The translations under genes were made by a program, and so were the position numbers. From Cadophora sp. MPI-SDFR-AT-0126 (Eukaryota > Ascomycota > Leotiomycetes > Helotiales > Ploettnerulaceae), in assembly GCA_020747065.1 (NCBI GenBank), contig JAGMVK010000003.1:1488001-1552000 (forward strand): a stretch of DNA of 64,000 nucleotides. The letters are read 5' to 3'. The notes beneath the pieces were generated by a model that saw nothing but the letters and a program-made list of their open reading frames with translations, was not told where the DNA came from and did not search any database. Shown in pieces: positions 49,046-59,858 of the stretch. The stretch's first letter is position 1, and the number at the start of each line of letters is the position of its first letter.

Positions 49046-49370
49046 AGCGAGATACTTGAGGATTTGCTTCTATGTATGCTTTTAGCAACGGGGTTCAATA
49101 CGAGTATTCTGCATATGAAGTCTTTTTAGCTTGGGGTGTGGCACAGAAATGAGATGTAAGATGACAGCATGTATGTCAGATGTCAGGATGCTAGACCAAT
49201 TGAGCAAGCCCCGCCGCAAAAGTATTCTAGCCGAAACAAACAACACCTTCCACTACCGGAAAAGGAGCTAAAATTCGAGTCACTCCACTGAGACTTCAGC
49301 CTTTCCAATGGTTTATACTTGATGCTAATTGTATCTATTGTGCGTCACCCCTTCCACTTTTATTGGCATT
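49046..49370. other. Intergenic, upstream of the hemerythrin-like gene
   Basis: 325 bp between the hemerythrin-like start and the P450 stop, both on the minus strand. I see no coding feature. Confidence 0.5.
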
Positions 49371-51096
49371 CTACGCTGGCACATCAACAACTCTGAAGTC
49401 GTCCATAGCCTTCTCTAGTGCACGCGGATTTCTGGGCACAAACTTTGCCTTATACCTGTTCGGCATCGCAACCAGGCTTGTCGGATCCGCAGTCCCAGAC
49501 ACAGGGTGTGTATCAATATCATCGAACTTCCGGATTTCAAACGAATTGAGCATCCGAATGAATACAAGATAGAGCTCTCGATTCGCAAGTAGTGAGCCTG
49601 CGCACATGCGGTATCCGATGCCGTACGTAAACATTGGAGCGTCGGGTATTTCTAGCCATCTCTCTGGGCGGAATTCATTTGGGTCTGTCCAGATTGCCTC
49701 GTCTGCATATTGTTAGTAAACATCTACCTAGATGTCAAAAGTACAGCTTACCCCTATTGCAAGCGTAGGCGTTGATAAAGTAGACGGTACCCTTGGGGAT
49801 GACAACACCATCATACGTGACATCTTTGACTGAAGCACGAGGAAGAGCCAAGCGAAGGACTGTAAAGTATCTAAATTATGTCAGTACCTCCGATATTGGT
49901 ACATGGCAATTGAATGCTCACCTCAAACATTCCCGAACAAGGGCTACAATATATGGACACTTTTGATCATCCAACGGATCACAAAGAGGCTCTTCATCCG
50001 AGTAGAATTCGGAAATCTCCTTCCAAGCCTTTCCCTGGATATCTGGTCGCTGCGCCAGCAACGCGATAGTCCATTGAAGCAGCGTTGTCACAGTATCCAA
50101 TCCTCCCGAGAGCATCGTCAGACTGATAGACGTGAGCTCCTCGTTGTTGAGCTTTGCTTCCTTATCCAAAATGACGTTCGCCTGGATGCAAGGCTGGTGC
50201 GTTCCCTTTTCCATTCGGTCTTCTAGTCCCTTATTTAATGCGTTCAAGTAAACATCGCGGCGATCTCGCATTTCTCTAGCTTTTTTTGAGCCGAAACCGA
50301 ACGGATTGAGTCGCAGAAGTGGAACGTAGTCTTGCAAGTTTCCTGTTGTGCTTCGGAACCTGCTAATTTCATCCTCGACGTGTGTGATCTCGTCAAACAG
50401 GGCATTATCTTGCGTATCCATACGTATTCCCCAATTCAGAGTCAGAGCTAGTGACAAGGACAGCCTCTGGATCATTGGCATTGGATCAACAGCTTGCTCC
50501 CCAGATTTCCCATATCTTAACAGCTCTGACACGAAATCTTTGCTTTCCAAGTCCAAGTGGGAAACATATGTCTGAATCGAGGGACGATTGAGGGCTGAAG
50601 CTGCACCCTTTCTCCGGCGCTTCAACGAGTCGCTGTATGGAGATGTTCCAATGGTTGTACCCGCGGTGTTTGATAAGACCTATGCCATGTTAGCTGTACT
50701 TCTGACCGGAGATCGGAAGTAGCGTACTTTATGAAAAGTGTAGAACTCGGGTCTACTTGAAAGAGCTTGGGAGTTCTGCCCAAATAGCACCTTCGCAGAT
50801 GCAGCAGTGTTGACCACTACGACTGGAATATTCCCAAGCTGTATCTGATAGACAGCGCCATGCGTACGAGACCATTGTTGGTATTTCTCGGCGGCATTCT
50901 TGCGAATCTGCCATAGGTTTCCTATCAGAGGTAGGCCAGTTGGTCCCCCAAGTCCAGGAACCCTCGCTTGCTTGCGTACGACTTCGTTGGCTAGGATGTA
51001 AATGACAGGAACAAAGATGGCAATATATGTGAGGGATTGGAACGGGTTCTCAGATGCACTCGCCCCGGTGGTTCGGAGAAGGTCGAGGATAGCCAT
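49371..51096 (-). CDS. Cytochrome P450, CYP504-like (phenylacetate hydroxylase type)
   Basis: This is a membrane-anchored haem monooxygenase. Exons 51096-50728, 50679-49922, 49870-49752 and 49702-49371 give 525 aa. The N-terminal helix is SLTYIAIFVPVIYILA, followed by the proline hinge PGLGGPTGLPLIGN. The I-helix is SGGLDTVTT (Ser-Gly-Gly-x-Asp-Thr in place of AGxxT). The K-helix ExxR is ECLR, the PERF-type motif FRPERW, and the haem loop FTYGIGYRMCAGSLL with Cys near 448. The loop and the tail (NRELYLVFIRML, DPTSLVAMPNRYKAKFVPRN) are close to CYP504 enzymes such as PhacA of Aspergillus, which hydroxylate phenylacetates. A sister subfamily with another aromatic substrate is possible. Its place between amide-hydrolysing enzymes and an FAD hydroxylase suggests an aromatic substrate. 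Confidence 0.9.
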
Positions 51097-51598
51097 GCTG
51101 TTTTGTGCTCGAGATCAAAGCAAGGTGAAGACAACTAACTGCTTAGGAATGCAGTGCCAAATAAAAAGTCGTCCATTTCAGAGGAAATTCGAGAAGTAGA
51201 TAAAATAAGCAATATTTCCAGTTCCGGAATCCATCACGGAATCAACCATAGTGAAGTCAGGTTGTAAGGCAGAGAAAGTATTGGTCGTAGGAAGGCGGGG
51301 GAAATGCGGGGGATGATTCCACACACATTCCGCAGCGCGGCTTTCTTCCGCACTGGCTGGGTTCCGAGCTTGCATCAAGACAATTTTGTAGATGATAGGA
51401 ATTGAATATAGGAAAGAGGTGTTTAGGAACTGGAGGGATATTTTGGATCTTATCATCACCGAGCACCCAATGTTCATTACCGAGGAAGGTGAGTTCTGGT
51501 GGCAGACACCGCAAAGCGAATGTGAACACACGAGATTGCCACAGCCACGATACAGCTAAATTGTAAAGGAGTCTTGAAGCCCATCTCATGCAGAAGCT
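51097..51598. other. Intergenic, P450 promoter
   Basis: 502 bp between the P450 start and the carbamoyl amidohydrolase stop, both on the minus strand. Short ORFs of 110-117 codons overlap in two frames without motifs. Confidence 0.5.
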
Positions 51599-52937
51599 TC
51601 ACGAGAAAGATCCTATCTTTACACTCTCATCATACCGGAGAACAGCTTGTAACAAGATCTGAGCTCCTAGTGCACAGTCTTCGGGACTCGTGTACTCCGC
51701 TGGGTTGTGACTGATTCCATCTTTCGAAGGAACGAAGATCATCGTCGTCTTCACAACTTTGCTCGTCCATGCAGCATCATGACCTGCTCCGCTCTTCATG
51801 TCCATGATCTGCGATGGCCCTACTTCGTCAATAGCAGCTGAGCGAACAGCATTGATACAATCCTCATGGAAAATAGACTCAGGAAGACCCCAGGTTCGAA
51901 CAACCTTGTATCCGGTGCTGTTTCCTTCCCTCTGTATAATCTCGTCGAAGCTCTTGAAGATCGCCGTGCAGAGGTCGTCGACCATCTTGTCCGTCGAACA
52001 ACGAACGTCGATTATAAATTCCACGCCGGAAGGTATCGTGGCCTGGCTTTGTGTATCGTTCGAGATAACACCAACAGTCGCAACGCCCAATCCCGTTGAC
52101 TTTGCGGTTTCACTCACTGCAGTTATTAGCCTTGAAGCTGTGACAAGAGCATCTGATCTGCCGTCCATTGGGGTTGTCCCAGAATGTCCTTCTACGCCGG
52201 AAACTGTGACAGCAAACCACTTCATCCCCTGAACCGCAGTCACCACTCCAACTTTTTTATTGGCAATCTCGAGCTTAGGTCCTTGCTCAATATGCAATTC
52301 GAAATAGCTCTCTAATCCATTTTCGCGGTAATCGCAAGGCGTTTCGCCCAAGTACCCCGTATCTTGCAATGCCTGTTTCATAGACATGCCGTCAATGTCC
52401 TTCACATCGTAGCAACTTTCCAGTCCTGTAGATGACTTTGTAGACCAAACTCCAGAGCACATCATTGCGCCTGGGAAGCGTGCTCCTTCCTCGTTTGTCC
52501 AGTCAATCAAGGCTATCGGACAGTGCGTTTCGATATTATGGTCTTTTAGAGTTCGGAGCACTTCTAGGGCTGACTGCACACCAAGGATCCCATCGTACCG
52601 TCCGCCTGCATCTCAATCAGCTTCAAAATTGTCCCCCTGAAGAATAAAACATACCAGCTGGCTGAGTATCCAAGTGACTGCCCATGCCGATCGGTTTGTG
52701 GTCTTTCGACGCGCCTGCCTGAGTCGCGAAGATATTTCCCATCTGGTCGACCTTCACATCGCAACCCAGTGATTTGCACTCTTGCACAAGCCAATCTCTG
52801 ACCTCTTTATCTTCCTGGCTCAATGCGAGTCGGCGCATCCCCGTGGAGTTCGAAAGAGCCCCCCATGATGTACAGGTAGACTGCAGAGTGCTGTTGAGCC
52901 GGTCACTATTAATTCGGATGATCTGCAGGGAAGCCAT
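51599..52937 (-). CDS. N-carbamoyl amino acid amidohydrolase / beta-ureidopropionase (M20 peptidase family)
   Basis: This is a zinc amidohydrolase that removes the carbamoyl group from the ring-opened product of a dihydropyrimidinase or hydantoinase. Exons 52937-52655 and 52605-51599 (intron 49 bp) give 429 aa. Metal-site motifs are GSHLDTQPAGGRYDGILG (restored by splicing), DWTNEEGARFPG, ELHIEQGPKLE and GAGHDAAW. The internal VEGHSGTTPMDGRSDAL is the dimerisation domain hallmark of the HyuC/PYD3 type. This is the Saccharomyces kluyveri PYD3 kind of beta-alanine synthase, not the nitrilase kind. It shares a 555-bp divergent promoter region with the N-acetyltransferase and lies in the same block as the dihydropyrimidinase. 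Confidence 0.93.
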
Positions 52938-53492
52938 CGGGGATCGTTATTGGAATGATGATAGCAGATTTGATTTTCAATCTGGAGGGGTATAGGAAGA
53001 GCTTATGGCAAGATACCACAGGCCCATTTGGAGAAGAGGCATTTTCCGACTGTTGCGATGGAGTTCCTGCCGCTGAGAGTGGGATGTGCTCGATTGAGGC
53101 GGCTTGTTTGCTCCAACTTGTTCGGGACGCCCTCCATGATTTTGCCAAGCGAAAGCCCAACGATTCTAATCCCCAAGTGGACGGGACTGCTTGAGATCAT
53201 CCCCGACGTCTATGATTTCATTTCAATTGGAATCAACATTGACTGTCGAAGTATCCCGATTATTTGATTTGGAATTCCCCTCATATTTGTCAGTTCTTAC
53301 CCGCTGCCCATAACATCGGGGCAATTCAATTCCCGTTGATCAATTTCATGACAGGAGTCGGTGTAGTCAGGTAATATATAAAGGTCTAATGGGAGGCATT
53401 TCATAAGAGATCTTCAGATATCGACTTCATATTTTCCTCAAGTCATCATACAGTCTTGGTTCTTCTATCAGTCATTGTTCTTAATCTCCAAC
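52938..53492. promoter_or_regulatory. Divergent promoter carbamoyl amidohydrolase / N-acetyltransferase
   Basis: 555 bp separates the two divergent start codons. It could coregulate both genes. ATTGG/CCAAT-like boxes are present near 52949. No longer motif stands out. Confidence 0.45.
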
Positions 53493-54512
53493 ATGAAGTA
53501 CAGTCAGGAACAAGTCTCCGCCTACCTCGCCCGGATCTCCTTCGCCTCAAGAAAATGCAAGCCCATATCCCCAGAGACAGTTCGCTCAGCGGACGGATTG
53601 GACTATCTGACGAACCTTCAGATATGCCATCTGACATCGATCCCCTTCGAGAGTTTGTCTCTCCACTATGCGCCAGATCCATTCATCTCGCTTGACGAGG
53701 ATGTTCTTTTCGATAAGATGGTTGGGTCTGGGAGTGGGAGAGGTGGCTACTGTATGGAGCAAAATCTACTATTTGGAACGATCTTGAAAAGTATAGGCTT
53801 TGAGGTCATCTCGACTGGTGCAAGAGTGATGGGTCCTGCGGGATATAAAGGATGGTATGAATTACTCGAGGCTCTATGTCGGTTCTGCCAGATACTAATG
53901 AGACGCTTAGGGACCATCAAGTTCTTCTCGTTTGCATGAATGATGGCGTTTACTTGGTAGATGTAGGGTTCGGATGTAAGTATCTGAGTACTATTGCTAG
54001 ATACAAGCTCACACATCCCTTCAGCAAGTGGCCCAACTCGACCAATCCATCTCACCCACGGGAAGGTTGTGAAATGGGGAGCGACAGAAGCACAGTCAAG
54101 ACTCATATATCAAGAACCGCCCAATCCAGCCTTCCAAGGGCTTTGGATCTTGGAGCATCGCAATACACCGTCAGACGAATGGTCTCCAAAGTACAATTTC
54201 GGCATGGCTGAGTTTACCGCAGAGGATTTCAGTGTGATGAACTATGCGACTTCAACGAGGCGAACATGCATTTTCACCTACACGGTCATTGCTTCGAAGA
54301 TGATCTTGGATGAAGATTCGGGGGATATTGTCGGCGCCACGACTTTATCTGGACCTACGATCAAAAAGAGGATTCGCGAGAACTCTGAAGTTGTGGTTGA
54401 GTGTGTCACGGAAGGGGAAAGGGTGGCGGCGTTGAAGGAGCACTTTGGGATTATCTTATCAAGTAAGGAGCAGGCAGGTATCAGAGGTTCCGTTACAGAG
54501 CTGAAAGTCTGA
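53493..54512 (+). CDS. Arylamine N-acetyltransferase (NAT family)
   Basis: This transfers acetyl or malonyl groups from CoA to arylamines, a detoxification step in the cytosol. Exons 53493-53854, 53911-53975 and 54025-54512 (introns 56 and 49 bp) give 304 aa. The catalytic Cys87 lies in RGGYCMEQN. The His is in the spliced KGWDHQVLLV, and the Asp in YLVDVGFGSSGPTRPIHL. Other family features are SIPFESLSLHY near residue 50 and GARVMGPAG. Fusarium NAT1 (FDB2) of this family detoxifies the 2-aminophenol made from benzoxazolinone after a lactamase opens the ring. That makes the presence here beside cyclic amidohydrolases suggestive. The acyl donor cannot be told. Confidence 0.92.
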
Positions 54513-55206
54513 AATGAGCACATGAAATTCGAGTTCAGATCAAGGGCACGTCTGAGGGTGGACGGACATTTCATGTGCCAACTTGAGGCCATAATTTGTG
54601 TTGTTTTGTTCGCCTAATATTACTTGTCCAGGCCAGATGAGCGTGACTATGTTCCATTTGAGCTTTCCTGACAGTGGTATGGACATCGGACAGCTATCTG
54701 TGGCTGAGAATCCTTACTGATGTCTGATTTTGCTCCCCAAAGGATTGAGTGTCAGCAAATCAGCCAGCTTCTCATCCTCCAGCAATCTGCGAGAGTTTAT
54801 TGAAGAAAGCAAATGGCTGTGGCGCTGAATGACATAGGACTTCTAGTATCCTGCGCCGTCAGAGCTACCTGCACAGCTGATACTTGCCTGGTGAGTCCTT
54901 CTAACGCTCAATGATACCAATACAGTAATTCATCGAGGTCGGAAAGCATCAAAAGCATCGTCGGTCTGGACTGGTCCGTCATTTGCCGGACGGTTTAGAG
55001 GTTCAATAGCCGGGAATTACCAATTCAAGCCAGTGATTCGACAAGCCTCACTCTGACCACCAAAACCCGCTTCCCCAAGAGTGGGGCTGACCCCCATATC
55101 CAATGGCCTCTTCTCCGGTATAATTGAGGCCGAGACCGCAGGATTCTCGATATCTTTGACTTAACTCTCTTTTCACATATTCCCAAATATTCTACTGTGT
55201 TCAAAG
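54513..55206. other. Intergenic, promoter of the cytochrome b2-like gene
   Basis: 694 bp between two plus-strand genes. No coding region is supported. Confidence 0.5.
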
Positions 55207-56837
55207 ATGACGAAAACATTCGACGCTGCTGAAGGTACATTTCCAGAATTTTCCAATGCGGATCTGCTAACTTTACCCTACCAGTCGCGAAGCACAATAC
55301 CCCAGAATCCTGCTGGGTGAGTCTCTACGGCGATGTCTGGGACGTGACGGAATTCCTCCCCTCCCACCCCGGCGGCTCGAACATAATACTGAAGCTGGCC
55401 GGCCGCGATGCAACAGAAGAATACGACCCGATCCATCCTCCGGGAACCCTCGAGGAGAACCTGAAGCCCGAAGCAAAGCTCGGGAAGATCGATCCTCTCT
55501 CGATACCCAAGGCCCCAGCAGAGGTCGCAGAGAAGGAACAGGAGAAGGATGGCCCGCCCGATATGAAGAGTATATTGAATTTGGATGAAATGGAGGAGGT
55601 GGCCACAAAGCAAATTTCGAAGAAGTGCTGGGCATATTACTATTCTGCCGCCGATGACCTCATCTCTAAGAGCTTCAACAATTTGATCTACAAGCAGATT
55701 TTGCTACGACCAAGAGTTTTTGTCGATTGTACGAGATGCGATACTTCTACTACGCTTTTGGGACACAAGGTTGGGATACCGTTATACGTCTCACCCGCGG
55801 CAATGGCACGATTGGCGCATCCCGCTGGTGAGCACGGAATTGCACAGGGCATCAGTCAGTTTGGCGCTATACAGATTGTCTCGAATAATGCATCGATGAC
55901 GCCGGAACAAATTGTTGAAGGATCATTGCCTGGCCAGATATTTGGTTGGCAGTTATACGTCCAGAATGACCGCAAGAAGAGCGAGGATATGCTTGTCCGA
56001 ATCAACAAGATGTCAGACAAATACAAGTTCATTTGCTTAACACTGGATGCCCCAGTGCCAGGCAAGAGAGAGCACGACGAAAGGGGAAACCTAGTAGGCG
56101 CTTCCCTGCCAGTATCATCTGGCGTCAAGACGGCCGACGAGCCAAAGAGGCCTGGTGGGGGTGGGGTCGGACAACAGCTATTTTGGGGAACGGCCGCAGA
56201 TCTCACCTGGAAGACGACGTTAGCATGGCTGGCTAAACATACCGATTTACCTATCGTTTTGAAGGGTCTACAGACCCACGAGGATGCGTATTTGGCTGCG
56301 CAATATGCGCCACAAGTCAAAGCCATAATATTGTCAAATCACGGTGGTCGCGCTCTTGATACGGCCCCGCCTGCTGTACACACCCTTCTGGAGATCAGAA
56401 AATACTGTCCGGAGGTATTCAGTAGAATCGAGGTATGGGTTGACGGAGGAATTAAAAGAGGTACGGATGTCGTGAAGGCTTTGTGCCTAGGTGCGAAGGC
56501 AGTCGGCGTCGGACGTGCTGCGTTATTCGGTCTAGGTGCTGGTGGTGCCGAAGGTGTGGAAAGGACTTTTGAGAGTAAGTTTTTTTAGGTCTCTATCCTA
56601 CCGGGAAGTGCTGACCTTTCTTCAGTTCTGAAAGCAGAGACGGAAACATGTATGAGACTTCTCGGTGCCGAGAAGGTCAGTGATTTAGGGCCGAAGCACG
56701 TAAGTCTCTCTTTCCATAAATTCTCTTTTGATGATGCTGACATACTCTAGATCAACTCGAGAGCTGTAGAGAGAGATATTTACGATGGCCATGCAGGACT
56801 AGAAAAGCTTGGACTTTGGGTCAAGGCTAACTTGTAG
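55207..56837 (+). CDS. Cytochrome b2-like FMN-dependent alpha-hydroxy acid dehydrogenase (L-lactate dehydrogenase type)
   Basis: This oxidises an L-2-hydroxy acid to the keto acid, passing electrons from FMN to a haem. Exons 55207-55234, 55285-56574, 56626-56699 and 56751-56837 give 492 aa. The cytochrome b5 domain comes first: [15 protein letters not shown] (haem His near 37), with the second His in [11 protein letters not shown]. The FMN barrel follows, with [20 protein letters not shown], then [12 protein letters not shown] (active-site-side Lys) and SNHGGRALD (catalytic His). Later come [13 protein letters not shown] and GVGRAALFG. There is no mitochondrial presequence; the protein starts MTKTFDAAE directly before the b5 domain. 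The C-terminus is VKANL. KANL is the known peroxisomal signal of mammalian catalase, so peroxisomal or cytosolic location must be considered. The exact substrate is unproven. Confidence 0.92.
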
Positions 56838-57868
56838 ATATGCAAAGTAGATAGATGTATATTCATTTGAATACCCTACTTGCCTCCGCATAAAGTCCTT
56901 TTTTCTCTTACCTCATTCCAGAATCAACTGAAATGTCCTAGATCCCTTTTTGCGTTCAGTTCCTGATCTCAACAAGCGGGTGAACAGTTTTGCACCATCC
57001 ATGCTATCAGGGTGGCGAAGCAAGCGCGAAGAGGTCTGCGATCCTTGATACCCGGCTCTCTGGCATCATTCAAACTCGGAGCTACGGAAATTTTCTTTGA
57101 AATTTCTTTCTGAACTGATAGCCCAGGAAATATGTATCAAAATGGTGCTTGGTTGGTGCCAAGCCACTTTCCTCGCTTAAATGTTGAGAGCCAGGGAAGT
57201 AAACAACGCGCACACTAAATAGTGATATCAGAAAATAGGACAGGTCGCAGAATGCCGGGTTTCCTGACTCTGACGCATTCATAAGTTGGTGACGCTAGCT
57301 GTTCGACTCTCAATGATGATTTTACTATGGGATGCAAACCATAAATTCAATGGACGACATGAAGATATGTTTGAATTTCAAGGAGGAGCTCATTTCGACC
57401 GATGTCAATGTCGAATTTGTGAACCGCACTTTGCTCTGAATTATGACCAGAATTAATAGCGCTAACCAAAAGCCCTAGCCGCTCCCCTCAATTCGTTCGA
57501 TCCGGTAGGTCTAACCCAAAAGAAGAGAGACCGATAGCGATGTCGCTTCTCTTTTAGGACAGTAATCTCCTCTCATTTCTCTTTTGGACACGGCGTAAGT
57601 CTAAGTCTGATTCACGGACACCAATTCTCGAGATATAGGAAATAGGTGATTTCAACACCTGTGAATCACAGCTGTTTATGATATTCAATTAATGAAGATT
57701 CATCCTTCTGGTCCATAAAGATCGCTTCTTCCGAAGGACCTGTCCCTCTTCCTTTCGAATGAATTTCCGAGAACCAAGACAGAACGTCGCAATTGTGCCA
57801 AGTTTTTCTTACTCACTGGAATACAATAACACACAACAAGAACGTCCGTCCAAGTCTACTCACCAACC
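56838..57868. other. Intergenic
   Basis: About 1 kb between two plus-strand genes. One unsupported minus ORF of 66 codons lies at 57082-57282. I see no gene. Confidence 0.5.
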
Positions 57869-59203
57869 ATGTCTCAACGAACAATACACGATGACACCAG
57901 CCCTCTCCCACCCCCTCCTGCAGGCAGTAGCCTCAATCTCAACCTCAGCTCCAAGTCCAACCCCAACTCCAAGTCATCCACTCCCAGCGTACTCAGTGGC
58001 TCTCTTCCCCTACCACCAAAAAAAGCTCACCGCACCTGGCACGCAATCTACATCCACTCCGCAAAGTGCGACGGCTGCCACACAAAAAAGCACAAAGCCC
58101 TCCAACGCTGCGACGGATGCACCCTCCAATACTGCCGAACCTGCATGCCCAAAGCTGCAGAGAATTCACATGAATATGATGAGAGCAAGTTGGACTGGGA
58201 TCCTAATCAGAAGAGCCCGACGTTCAGGGATAGGAGTAGTATGAAGAAGAAGAGGGAGAAGGGGGAGAAGCTGCCGCCAAAGAGTAGGTTGGGGGGTTTT
58301 GTGGTCGGTGATGAGGAAGTGGAGTATGAGGAGGATCCCAGCGTTGAGACGCGTTCTGAAAGATGTGAGAAGTCGGGCTCGTCTGTCAGGAGTAGTGCGA
58401 GAGGTGGTGCTGGTAGTAGACGTGGTTCGTACAGAGGAGCGGCACGGCCTACTGAGAGATTGTTGACGGAGGCTGAGAAGTATCATCCACAAGTTCGCCT
58501 ACTTCCATCTCTCAGCGATGATCTCAATTCTGACGATGTCCAGGGTTATGGTGCTTCATACGCTGGAGGTGTAAACGGTCCTGAGTACGGACGTTATGCC
58601 AATCAAGACATGTTAATTGGTGCCGATGACGGCTACAGCACGGCTCTCCGTCCGACCAAACGTCAAAGGAAGGACGGCCCAAATCTTGAGCGCTCAATGG
58701 CATCTCAGTCTTTCGAACACCAGAGATTCAACAATGAAATCTTCGATAGTCGTCGTATCGGCCGAATTCAAGCCTCATCTTCATCCATCATGACTCGTCC
58801 AATCAACAAAGTACGACCGGCCGCCAGACAACAACACGCGTCAATGGCATCCGTCGCATCCTCGCGTCGCGAGCCAGGCTATTATCACCCACAGCAGGAG
58901 CAGAACCCTCCCCAGATCGGTCGGTCCACAGCCCGCCGTGCAGCCTCAATGCTCACACTAGACTCCACCTTTGAGGAAGCCACAGATGCAGTAATGAAGG
59001 CTCAAGAAGATGAAGAGAATTTACCTCGTCGACGTAAAGAGTTTGAGGAGTATTGCAAAGACCGATGGCAAAACGAGCCAATCCTGAAGCAGTTGAGGAA
59101 CGCGGGACAAGATGGCGAGGCTGAGGAGCTATGGTTGGCCTCAAAGGCGGCTCTATTTGTTGCTTATCGGCTTGGTGATGAGTTTGGTCCAATTGATGGG
59201 TAG
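57869..59203 (+). CDS. Hypothetical cysteine-cluster protein, 444 aa, intronless
   Basis: I do not recognise the family. The N-terminus is Pro/Ser-rich. Six cysteines at residues 67-92 are spaced C-x2-C-x10-C-x2-C-x4-C-x2-C (AKCDGCHTKK, then RCDGCTLQYCRTCM), which looks like a small zinc-binding treble-clef or RING-like finger. It is followed by Lys/Arg-rich and acidic stretches and a long disordered part with SRR/RGS motifs (AGSRRGSYRGAARP) and KRQRK, a possible nuclear signal. The last 90 residues look folded and helical (EFEEYCKDRWQNEPILKQLR, then AEELWLASKAALFVAYRLGD). Coding is supported by length, lack of stops and a sensible domain layout. A role in chromatin or transcription is a guess only. 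After the TAG stop the same frame remains open for 112 codons. Confidence 0.8.
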   Translation: MSQRTIHDDTSPLPPPPAGSSLNLNLSSKSNPNSKSSTPSVLSGSLPLPPKKAHRTWHAIYIHSAKCDGCHTKKHKALQRCDGCTLQYCRTCMPKAAENSHEYDESKLDWDPNQKSPTFRDRSSMKKKREKGEKLPPKSRLGGFVVGDEEVEYEEDPSVETRSERCEKSGSSVRSSARGGAGSRRGSYRGAARPTERLLTEAEKYHPQVRLLPSLSDDLNSDDVQGYGASYAGGVNGPEYGRYANQDMLIGADDGYSTALRPTKRQRKDGPNLERSMASQSFEHQRFNNEIFDSRRIGRIQASSSSIMTRPINKVRPAARQQHASMASVASSRREPGYYHPQQEQNPPQIGRSTARRAASMLTLDSTFEEATDAVMKAQEDEENLPRRRKEFEEYCKDRWQNEPILKQLRNAGQDGEAEELWLASKAALFVAYRLGDEFGPIDG

Positions 59204-59858
59204 AGTTTGGATGTTTTGGAGGGAGTTGAGACAGACGGGGAGGCGTACAGTTTGCAGTTTGGAAATGACCAAAATTTTGAGCGAATCGTTGATTATTCCA
59301 GCGATTACATATTGGAATTGTGGAAAAGAGAGGCTGTAAATGGCTCTGAAGAAACCCTTTTGGGGACTGTAGATATTATTCGGTGGTCATTGGTAGGGCA
59401 AGCAGTTTTGGCTCTGTCTTGGTACTGCCATTTGCAGCCCATTTTGAATAAAAAGCAATCACTTTTCCAAGTTCGAATGGCTGATATGAATGGGTCTGAT
59501 CGTTCGGGGAAGTGGCGCTCGTTCCGCTCCTGCCCTATTTGAGAGAGTTTTAAGCTTCTAGAATATTTATCCATCTTCAGCCTGCAAACAAAACATCAGC
59601 ATTGTGGCAGCGAATTAAATGCTCGTTAATCCTAGTCTGCGAGAAATCCGACGTTAGTGCTTACAAGACTATGTCTGATTTACATGATAGGAGCAATAAA
59701 ACGGTTAACGGTGTTATATCTCGCTGTATATTCTGAGTCATAATCCATCGCGCAGCAGCAGCTCCTCGGTTCATCTGAGATACAAGCTTTCAATCCCTCA
59801 AGGCTCATGAAAGCCATCCAGTACCTCTACTTACAATTCAGATACCGTCTTCTTCAGA
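59204..59858. other. Intergenic, 3' flank of the cysteine-cluster gene
   Basis: 655 bp between two plus-strand genes. Codons 59204-59542 continue the upstream frame past its TAG without interruption. The stretch lacks known domains and has a 3' UTR-like composition. Confidence 0.5.
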
